DNA of 5,178 bases, from the NCBI GenBank assembly GCA_947471105.1, contig CANIYB010000187.1:1-5178 (forward strand), given 5' to 3'. Position numbers and translations under genes: made by a program. This document shows positions 1 through 5,178 of this stretch, in pieces. Below the pieces are notes generated by a model, which saw only the letters and a program-made list of their open reading frames with translations, searched no databases and was not told the origin of the DNA. Position 1 is the first letter of the stretch, and the number at the start of each line of letters is the position of its first letter. The DNA is from Cytophagaceae bacterium (GTDB lineage: Bacteria > Bacteroidota > Bacteroidia > Cytophagales > Spirosomataceae).

Positions 1-1988
1 GCTCTTTGATCCACAAAATGTGGGCTATCTGGATTTGAACTCGCTCCAAAAGTATTGACTGTTTCGATGATGGGCAGGCTTCCATCCTTAGGGAATTTCA
101 CGAAACCAATGTAGGCATCACCGCTAACCATTCTTTTCTTTCCATTTTCATGATTTTTAGACATTACGGCCGATAAAACATCTGGCATACCGCCTTGAGG
201 CCACTCTTCTTTTCCACGAACTAATTTTTGTACATCGCCTAAAACAAGGTCAATCGTACCAAAATTCTTCATTAAATAATCATAAACGTGTTGATACACT
301 TCGACCCCTTGTGCGAGAGTTAATGTACTTTGGGCATTGCCTTTCATTGTTTTTGAAATCTGATAATAGGCCAAATTGTAGACCAATGCTCCTTTACTAT
401 CTGGATTAGTCACATGATCCCAATTTTTCAAGGAGGTAATTAATGGGGCTAATGCAGGATATTTTGACTCGTCGACCATAAATAACGAATCTGACGAATA
501 GCCATACGGGTATAAAATTTGTTTAGGCAGTTGGCGATCAAATTTAATTTTCTTCAAATCCTCAAAACTGATTTTTGAATAGGAATCGATGAGGTCCTTG
601 GCTCTCCGACTTCGATTATTGTGATACGTTTCATAGCCATCATTCTTATCGTAGTTGGCCGGATTTAAATTTTCGTTTTCTGCAGTTGCCATAAATGGAG
701 AATGGTTGGTATTAAACAAATAGCCACTTTGTGGATTTAAATGCTGCGGAAGCTCATTGAAGGGCTTAAATTTATCCCATAAAGTCGCACGCGTATTACC
801 TGGAAGTGTCGAATTCCAGTGATATTTAGGATCTGGATTCCGGTAGGGCATTTTTCCATTGGACACATAGAAAATATTATCCTGCTTATCTGCATATATA
901 ATATTAAACATGGCCAAATGGTTTGTCTCCAAAGCGGACTTAAATTCAGCCCAATTTTTTGCCTTATTCATGAAATACCATTGTTGGAGCGCCATGGCAT
1001 CCATCAAAGAGGGTAAGCGCATGGAGAAAAATTCTCCTTTGGGGTTGGCGACTGTTGGGCCATAAATGGATTTGTAAGCCATTTTTGAAATGGGGAAAGG
1101 AATTCCTTTGATGTGCAATTTGACTTTTCTTTTCTCTAAGGTCAACCACTCACCATCCACCAAATATTGGCCAGGATGCTTTTTATCGGTTTGTAATTGG
1201 AATACATCCACTTTATCCTGCATATTAACGGTATGGGCCCAAGCTAAATTTGGGCTAGCTCCATGAAAAATAAGGGGCGCACCAGGAAAGAGGCCACCTA
1301 ACATATTCCAACCCTCCTCACTTTGTAAATGCGCTTCATAAAAAGCAGTGGCTCCTTCAATCGGTTGGTGGGCGTTAATGACCAGCATAGGTTCTCCAGT
1401 GGCCGATTTTTTACTGCTAATGGCAAATGCATTACTTCCTTCTCCAGTAAAACCAGGTAAATTCGCGATAGAGCCGTTGAGTATTTTAGGCAATGTTTTG
1501 TCGACTCCACAAAATACTGCAACGGAAAACATGGTCGTTGCGATGTAATCTTCTACGTTGATCGGAAATACATGCTTATTCAATATTTCTTTTGGATGCG
1601 CTTTTCCATAGGCTTGCAATCCCATTAAATAGCCTTGAAGCAATTGGATGAACTTAGGGTCCATCGATTTAATTTGTTGGTCTACTGTAGCTCTCGTATT
1701 TAATAGCCCAAAAACAAAGTCGACAGGCGCACCTTCCTTGCCCATATAGGTAGATAATTTCCCTTTTCCGGTTAAAATAAGTGTTTGAATTGTTTTGAAA
1801 TCGTCTTCTGCATGTGCCCAGGCAAGTCCATAAGCTACCTCTGGATCTGTGGGGGCAAAAATATGGGGTACGCCGTACGTATCTCTAGCTATGGTTATTT
1901 TGTCCACATGAATGTCGGGGAAATTCGTGTTTTGTGCTAAAAGGCTTAAGCACGCCATTGAAAATAGTAGGGTATAAATGAGTTTCAT
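1..1988 (-). CDS. Penicillin acylase family protein (Ntn hydrolase), C-terminus cut by window edge
   Basis: This frame is open for 662 codons from an ATG at 1988 to the window edge. The protein belongs to the penicillin G acylase/AHL acylase family: exported enzymes that hydrolyse amide bonds and mature by self-cleavage into alpha and beta chains. Residues 1-19 look like a Sec signal peptide, with cleavage probably after Ala19 (LLA|Q). TGEGSNAFAI (181-190) is the autoprocessing site; cleavage would fall between Gly184 and Ser185, making Ser185 the N-terminal nucleophile of the beta chain. His207 (NAHQP) is then beta position 23, where AHL and cephalosporin acylases have His and penicillin G acylase has Gln. 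FNTNHSP (426-432) matches the region of the oxyanion-hole Asn. The last residues in the window, near FGASSNPDSPHFVDQ, match the conserved C-terminal block, so perhaps only 40-60 residues are missing (inferred). The start is supported by the signal peptide directly after it and an A-rich leader. The substrate is unknown: beta-lactam, N-acyl homoserine lactone, lipopeptide and other amides are all possible. Confidence 0.93.
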   Translation of the reverse strand, partial: MKLIYTLLFSMACLSLLAQNTNFPDIHVDKITIARDTYGVPHIFAPTDPEVAYGLAWAHAEDDFKTIQTLILTGKGKLSTYMGKEGAPVDFVFGLLNTRATVDQQIKSMDPKFIQLLQGYLMGLQAYGKAHPKEILNKHVFPINVEDYIATTMFSVAVFCGVDKTLPKILNGSIANLPGFTGEGSNAFAISSKKSATGEPMLVINAHQPIEGATAFYEAHLQSEEGWNMLGGLFPGAPLIFHGASPNLAWAHTVNMQDKVDVFQLQTDKKHPGQYLVDGEWLTLEKRKVKLHIKGIPFPISKMAYKSIYGPTVANPKGEFFSMRLPSLMDAMALQQWYFMNKAKNWAEFKSALETNHLAMFNIIYADKQDNIFYVSNGKMPYRNPDPKYHWNSTLPGNTRATLWDKFKPFNELPQHLNPQSGYLFNTNHSPFMATAENENLNPANYDKNDGYETYHNNRSRRAKDLIDSYSKISFEDLKKIKFDRQLPKQILYPYGYSSDSLFMVDESKYPALAPLITSLKNWDHVTNPDSKGALVYNLAYYQISKTMKGNAQSTLTLAQGVEVYQHVYDYLMKNFGTIDLVLGDVQKLVRGKEEWPQGGMPDVLSAVMSKNHENGKKRMVSGDAYIGFVKFPKDGSLPIIETVNTFGASSNPDSPHFVDQR
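1922..1988 (-). other. Signal peptide region of the acylase
   Basis: The first ~19 codons encode Met-Lys followed by a hydrophobic run (LIYTLLFSMACLSLLA) and then Gln-Asn. This fits Sec export with signal peptidase I cleavage after Ala19. Cys13 is preceded by Ser-Met-Ala, a poor lipobox, so a lipoprotein is less likely. The mature N-terminus reaches the first conserved family block at about residues 31-44 (ITIARDTYGVPHIF), as expected for the start of the alpha chain. Confidence 0.7.
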
Positions 1989-2020
1989 ATGTTTTTAGGT
2001 AAGCAATGGTAGTAGGATTT

Positions 2021-2028
2021 CAAAAATA
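2021..2028 (-). promoter_or_regulatory. Possible Bacteroidota -7 promoter element for the acylase gene
   Basis: The minus strand reads TATTTTTG here, an exact match to the TAnnTTTG -7 consensus of Bacteroidota primary sigma promoters. It would start transcription near 2014 and leave a leader of about 26 bases before the ATG at 1988. No clear TTG-type -33 element lies at the expected distance, which would place it inside the upstream hairpin. The element also forms part of the U-tract of the terminator of the preceding gene. The match could be chance in T-rich DNA. Confidence 0.4.
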
Positions 2029-2076
2029 ATAAGACATAAAACATGAACCTATGAACTAGGAATATGTTTCATGTCT
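2022..2076 (-). terminator. Intrinsic terminator of the PIG-L deacetylase gene
   Basis: An inverted repeat begins 15 bases after the TAA stop at 2092. In the transcript, AGACAUGAAACAU (2076-2064) pairs with AUGUUUUAUGUCU (2044-2032) over 13 positions, one of them a G-U pair. A 3x3 internal mismatch, a 3-bp inner stem (2058-2060 with 2048-2050) and a 7-base loop complete it. A T-rich tract, TATTATTTTT, follows. The stem is AT-rich and so weaker than the terminator at 4659-4687, but position and orientation fit termination of the deacetylase mRNA before the acylase gene. Confidence 0.62.
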
Positions 2077-2091
2077 CACTAATTAAATAAA

Positions 2092-4575
2092 TTATTTCAG
2101 ATTAGGATTCGATATTAAATTGGCAAATAATCTCCAGGCACCTGGTACAGCGGCTGGTAATTCACGGAAGAAAACTAATCCTGTGTAGATGAATTGGCCT
2201 TTTCCATATTTACAAACGGTGATATTTCCCTTATTTAATTTTTCACCTGGATCCGTAAATCCTAATGGAAATTCATAGTGGGTATCATCTGACTCACCGG
2301 TATAAATGGACCTTTCTTGTACCCAATTTTCGAAGTCGGTGTCTGAAATTTTATTGGGTACGTTTAATAAGGCATGGCTTGGTAGAAGAAAGTCGGGTTT
2401 TGCATCTTCTCGAGTAATTCGATTTCTGCCTACAGCCATTGGATAAGGTGCAATGGATGATTTTATTGGCCCTAAAAAACTTGCTGTATTGTATTGAACG
2501 ACATAATTCCCTCCATTTTCTACGTATTTCATGAGCTCTGGATAGGCATTGACCATATAATCAAGGGTATTGTGGGCTCTCACGCCAGTCACCACTGCAT
2601 CATATTTTTTTAAGTTGGCAAAGTTCAAATCGTTTTCGCTTAAAAAATCAATTTGATATCCTAATTGTTTAATGGCTTCAGGAACTTTATCACCAGCTCC
2701 TTTGATGTAACCAATGCGGGTTCCTTGCTTCTTAATGTCGATGTGCAAGATGTCTAAATTAACAGGAGAAAAATACCTTTGCGTAGGAATGTGTGGGTAT
2801 TCGATGGTTTGTAATTCTAATGAATCAACCCAGTTTCCTTGTTGGGTTTCATAAACAAGCGATAGTTTTTGCTTTATTTTTCCTGATTCGGAGAATTTAG
2901 TTTCGTCGAATGGGACATTATACGTCAACTTCTCTCCTTTTTTTAACCCTTTGGGCAAAGAAAGAGTACTTAACGTGTTTTGGCCATTGGTCTGAACTTT
3001 CACAGATCCTGGGGCAATTTTCCCTAAAGCAAAAATGGTAAGTTCGACCATTTTCTTAGTCTTTGAGCCTTTAGTGAGTAATAGTACATTGGAATTTAAT
3101 GAAAAGACAGATTTTGGACTGATGCTTATGGGTTGGTATATTTCGCCTTTAACTGGGTCCACAATCATTTCTTGGATAGGCTTTTCTATTTGAAACTCTT
3201 CGCCACCAATTAAAAAAGTAGCTGAAGCCATTATAGCTGGATCTGGGTTTGGCTGGCCTATTTTCATAGGATCATCTACATTAAATCGACCAATTTCTTT
3301 GGGCTTTTTGATCCAATAAGGCTGTGTAATTTCATTCCCTGCGATTAAAGTTCTAGATAGGATTTGCTTTTTTGAAACGCCTAATTGACCAGACCAAGTC
3401 GAATCTTGATCTCCAACGGTAATTTTTAATTGGCCAACTTCTACTGGAGTACGTACGATGAATTCCGCTTTAACTTTAATGGAATCTCCTCTCGAAACGA
3501 TTCCAGCATTTGAATAGGCATTTAAATTAATGCCCGCTGCTTTGATGACCCATTCATTAATTTGTTTTAATTTTTTGTCTCTAAGCGTTGATTTAGGCAA
3601 TGCAGTGATTGTTTTTTTCAAAGCAATCAAGCTAGGAATACTTAGATGTGGTTGGCTGATCTTATAATTTTGAATGATTTGATCGATGGCATTTTCTATC
3701 CCAGCCGCTTCTGGAATTCTAGCCCAAGAAACATCCACTCCATCCCATAATTTATTTATAGGCGTCGTTCCGGCTAATGTCACGAAATATTCCATGCTTT
3801 TTCCTCGGTCTGCTGAAAATCCAAAACCCTGGCTTTTATGTTGGCTCCTGCTAAAAGCAGCCATTTCACCCGTACTTTGGCCAATAGCGGGCAAATAATT
3901 TCCAATTTCAAATTTAAATTGGTCTTCGCTGATGGTTGAATTTGCTGAACCTGGAAAACGGAACGTATTCCAAAGCAAACGTTTGGCTTGCCATAAGTCC
4001 ACCCCTAATTTCAACTGTTCAGGGAAACGATTTGGGTCTGCGGCGGCTTTAAAAGCTTCTATGGCCAAAACGGCTGATGCGGAATGATGTCCATGACCAG
4101 CTCTGGCATCAGGAGGGAATCGGGTAAAAATGATATCTGGTCGTAATTTACGGATCACCCAAACCATGTCAGATAGAATTAATTCTTTTCCCCAAAAGCC
4201 TAATGCTTCATCTGTGGATTTTGAAAAACCAAAATCAAAGGCTCTAGAGAAATATTGGTTTGCCCCATCGATTCTTCTGGCGGCCAATAATTCTTGGGTT
4301 CGGATTAATCCTAAGGCTACACCTTGCTCATCTCCTATTAAATTTTGTCCTCCTTCTCCCCGATTACACGCAAAATAATTTGTCTCCCATTGTTGCTCTT
4401 GCGCAAACCAGGTCAACATATGCGTGCTTTCATCATCTGGGTGTGCTGCGATATGCAATACAGATCCTAAGACTTTTAATCCTTTTAAATCTTCGTATAG
4501 TTGAGCCGAGGTTCTTTGTTGGGCTTGTATTCCAAACTGAACTGTGATGAGTGCAAGTAAAAGTAGTTTTTTCAT
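2092..4575 (-). CDS. Exported PIG-L/LmbE family deacetylase with C-terminal GATase1-like domain
   Basis: This complete 827-residue protein has a signal peptide (1-18, cleavage probably IQA|QQ). The N-terminal domain, about 35-200, is PIG-L/LmbE, a zinc-dependent N-deacetylase family acting on N-acetylglucosamine-type substrates. AHPDDE (44-49) supplies the zinc ligands His45 and Asp48 and the probable general base Asp47. GHGHHSASA (160-168) supplies His161 and the third zinc ligand His164, by analogy with MshB. Residues of about 355-595 are beta-rich and look like immunoglobulin-like or NEW3-type modules. Residues of about 606-825 resemble a ThuA/GATase1-like alpha/beta fold (GYIKGAGDKVPEAIKQLGY, YDAVVTGVRAHN, YVENGGNYVVQYNT), but no Cys sits at the nucleophile elbow; the only Cys there is Cys788. 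The protein is several times longer than single-domain PIG-L enzymes (roughly 220-300 residues). The start is set by the signal peptide. It probably has its own transcription unit, flanked by terminators on both sides. The substrate is unproven; a periplasmic N-acetylated sugar or glycan is the best guess. Confidence 0.93.
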   Translation of the reverse strand: MKKLLLLALITVQFGIQAQQRTSAQLYEDLKGLKVLGSVLHIAAHPDDESTHMLTWFAQEQQWETNYFACNRGEGGQNLIGDEQGVALGLIRTQELLAARRIDGANQYFSRAFDFGFSKSTDEALGFWGKELILSDMVWVIRKLRPDIIFTRFPPDARAGHGHHSASAVLAIEAFKAAADPNRFPEQLKLGVDLWQAKRLLWNTFRFPGSANSTISEDQFKFEIGNYLPAIGQSTGEMAAFSRSQHKSQGFGFSADRGKSMEYFVTLAGTTPINKLWDGVDVSWARIPEAAGIENAIDQIIQNYKISQPHLSIPSLIALKKTITALPKSTLRDKKLKQINEWVIKAAGINLNAYSNAGIVSRGDSIKVKAEFIVRTPVEVGQLKITVGDQDSTWSGQLGVSKKQILSRTLIAGNEITQPYWIKKPKEIGRFNVDDPMKIGQPNPDPAIMASATFLIGGEEFQIEKPIQEMIVDPVKGEIYQPISISPKSVFSLNSNVLLLTKGSKTKKMVELTIFALGKIAPGSVKVQTNGQNTLSTLSLPKGLKKGEKLTYNVPFDETKFSESGKIKQKLSLVYETQQGNWVDSLELQTIEYPHIPTQRYFSPVNLDILHIDIKKQGTRIGYIKGAGDKVPEAIKQLGYQIDFLSENDLNFANLKKYDAVVTGVRAHNTLDYMVNAYPELMKYVENGGNYVVQYNTASFLGPIKSSIAPYPMAVGRNRITREDAKPDFLLPSHALLNVPNKISDTDFENWVQERSIYTGESDDTHYEFPLGFTDPGEKLNKGNITVCKYGKGQFIYTGLVFFRELPAAVPGAWRLFANLISNPNLK
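4522..4575 (-). other. Signal peptide region of the PIG-L deacetylase
   Basis: Codons 1-18 encode Met-Lys-Lys, a leucine-rich hydrophobic core (LLLLALITVQFGI) and a Q-A cleavage region followed by Gln-Gln. This is a standard Sec signal peptide with no lipobox cysteine, so the mature enzyme should be soluble in the periplasm or secreted. Confidence 0.8.
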
Positions 4576-4596
4576 TAAGGGGAAATTAATTAATGC

Positions 4597-4617
4597 ATTT
4601 CGAAACTTAATTTCGAA
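4597..4617. repeat. Two direct copies of ATTTCGAA, 13 bp apart
   Basis: ATTTCGAA occurs at 4597-4604 and again at 4610-4617, and each copy contains the palindrome TTCGAA. The pair overlaps the possible -7 element of the PIG-L gene. It could be an operator with tandem half-sites, or a chance repeat in AT-rich DNA. Confidence 0.35.
4602..4609 (-). promoter_or_regulatory. Possible -7 element for the PIG-L gene
   Basis: The minus strand reads TAAGTTTC, one base off the Bacteroidota TAnnTTTG consensus. It lies 27 bases upstream of the ATG at 4575, between the terminator of the preceding gene and this start. No convincing -33 element is seen around 4629-4635. The gene needs a promoter somewhere in this 120-base gap if the upstream terminator is efficient, but this exact site is tentative. 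No Shine-Dalgarno sequence precedes the ATG (the leader is ATTAATTTCCCCTTA). Confidence 0.3.
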
Positions 4618-4658
4618 TTAGAAAGAATTGGAATTGCGTATTTTAATTAGGTCATTTT

Positions 4659-4687
4659 AAAAAATGACAGCGCATGAAGCGCTGTCA
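4659..4687 (-). terminator. Strong intrinsic terminator of the sialate O-acetylesterase gene
   Basis: In the transcript, UGACAGCGC and GCGCUGUCA form a perfect 9-bp, GC-rich stem with a 5-base loop (UUCAU), followed directly by six U residues. The hairpin begins 8 bases after the TAA stop at 4696. This is a textbook Rho-independent terminator and separates the esterase gene from the deacetylase gene. Confidence 0.92.
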
Positions 4688-4695
4688 CCAAATTT

Positions 4696-5178
4696 TTAAT
4701 TCTCCCAATCATCCGTTCTGAAAAGGTTGACTGGTAAGCCTTCCCGACTAAATAAATTAGGCATATCAGCATTTTTAAAAGCATAACGAACGGCCACTGG
4801 ATTAGGAACATCGGGGCTTGAAACCACTAAGGATGAACCGTCTATTTTTCCTGTGGCGGGATAGAATTTCTTATCATCGCCTGCAATCATTAAATGGCTT
4901 GGATCTCCGTCTTTGGCAACCAATTTCCCATTTAACTCACGGAAATAAATTCTAATCTTTCCTTTTTCTACTTTCATTCGATCGTATTTAGGATAGAAAA
5001 TAGGACCCGCTTCTTGGCCATAATGTTTGACCAAAGCTAAATTGGCAAAACGATTGGCCACTTCTACTTTAATCGTTGGATGTATATTGGTCACATCAGG
5101 CACCAAATCCGTCAAAACGACCATCGCTGTATTTTCCAATTTCAAATTGTTCGTTTGTGCTTCTCTCAGTTTAGCTCC
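4696..5178 (-). CDS. Sialate O-acetylesterase family protein, C-terminal part
   Basis: The frame runs in from the window edge at 5178 and ends at TAA 4698-4696, giving 160 residues. A TTG at 5145 is in frame, but the family motif LREAQ lies upstream of it, so the true start is outside the window. The family (SASA, an SGNH-type serine esterase fold) removes O-acetyl groups from sialic acids and, in some members, from xylan or other glycans; members are commonly 450-700 residues and exported. Visible landmarks are LREAQ (residues 4-8 of the fragment), the strand NTAMVVLTDL, the catalytic-His motif NIHPTIK with His33, VANRFANLAL, and the C-terminal block VRYAF...NLF...GLPVNLFRTDDW. The nucleophilic Ser lies in the missing N-terminal part. 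Many relatives have Asp two residues before the catalytic His; here it is Asn31, which other members also tolerate. The gene ends in its own strong terminator. Confidence 0.9.
   Translation of the reverse strand, partial: GAKLREAQTNNLKLENTAMVVLTDLVPDVTNIHPTIKVEVANRFANLALVKHYGQEAGPIFYPKYDRMKVEKGKIRIYFRELNGKLVAKDGDPSHLMIAGDDKKFYPATGKIDGSSLVVSSPDVPNPVAVRYAFKNADMPNLFSREGLPVNLFRTDDWEN

Noticed and set aside
819..1016. Plus-strand open frame of 65 codons
   Set aside because: It is antisense to continuous acylase coding sequence and shows no family resemblance.
964..1149. Minus-strand open frame of 61 codons
   Set aside because: It is a shadow frame within the acylase beta chain, with no recognisable motifs.
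1298..1522. Minus-strand open frame of 74 codons
   Set aside because: It is an out-of-frame shadow inside the acylase gene, whose own frame covers this stretch with the conserved nucleophile motif.
1..1988. Acylase as a broken or frameshifted gene, since it lacks a stop codon here
   Set aside because: Translation is continuous for 662 codons with family motifs in the expected order up to the edge. The missing stop is explained by window truncation.
4260..4547. Plus-strand open frame of 95 codons with a hydrophobic stretch
   Set aside because: It lies wholly antisense to the N-terminal catalytic domain of the PIG-L gene, whose motifs are intact. Its hydrophobic look is the reverse reading of that coding sequence, and no family is recognisable.
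4659..4687. Hairpin as a CRISPR repeat, small RNA or attachment site
   Set aside because: It is a single copy located 8 bases after a stop codon and followed by six Ts in the transcript sense, so an intrinsic terminator explains it fully.
4696..5145. Esterase as a complete 149-residue gene starting at TTG 5145
   Set aside because: The frame stays open to the window edge, and the upstream residues contain the family motif LREAQ. The fragment is the C-terminal end of a longer protein.

Overview
The window reads as chromosomal DNA of a Gram-negative Bacteroidota bacterium, most likely a Cytophagales-like lineage (inference). It is AT-rich, and its two complete N-termini carry signal peptides ending in the 'AQ' cleavage context common in that phylum. 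Neither visible start codon has a Shine-Dalgarno sequence; the leaders are A/T-rich. One TAnnTTTG-type -7 promoter element can be seen. The protein families are also typical of Bacteroidota.

All three genes lie on the minus strand, so transcription runs from high to low coordinates. (1) 5178-4696: the C-terminal 160 residues of a sialate O-acetylesterase-type SGNH esterase; its start lies beyond the window. It ends in a very strong intrinsic terminator (4659-4687). (2) 4575-2092: a complete 827-residue exported protein with an N-terminal PIG-L/LmbE zinc deacetylase domain, a beta-rich middle and a C-terminal GATase1/ThuA-like fold that lacks the usual cysteine nucleophile. A second hairpin terminator (2022-2076) follows it. 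(3) 1988-1: an exported penicillin acylase/AHL acylase-type Ntn hydrolase, open for 662 codons to the window edge; only its extreme C-terminus is missing. The two gaps, about 100 and 120 bases, hold terminators and probable promoters. No RNA gene, mobile element or CRISPR array was seen.

The three enzymes are unrelated in fold, but all are predicted to remove acyl groups outside the cytoplasm: an O-acetyl esterase, a zinc N-deacetylase and an Ntn amide acylase. The terminators suggest separate transcription units rather than one operon. A shared role in stripping acyl groups from amino sugars or sialic acids is plausible for the first two; the acylase substrate cannot be read from the sequence. 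The region looks like ordinary metabolic chromosome. The most interesting points are the fused pseudo-amidotransferase domain and the compact terminator/promoter arrangements.
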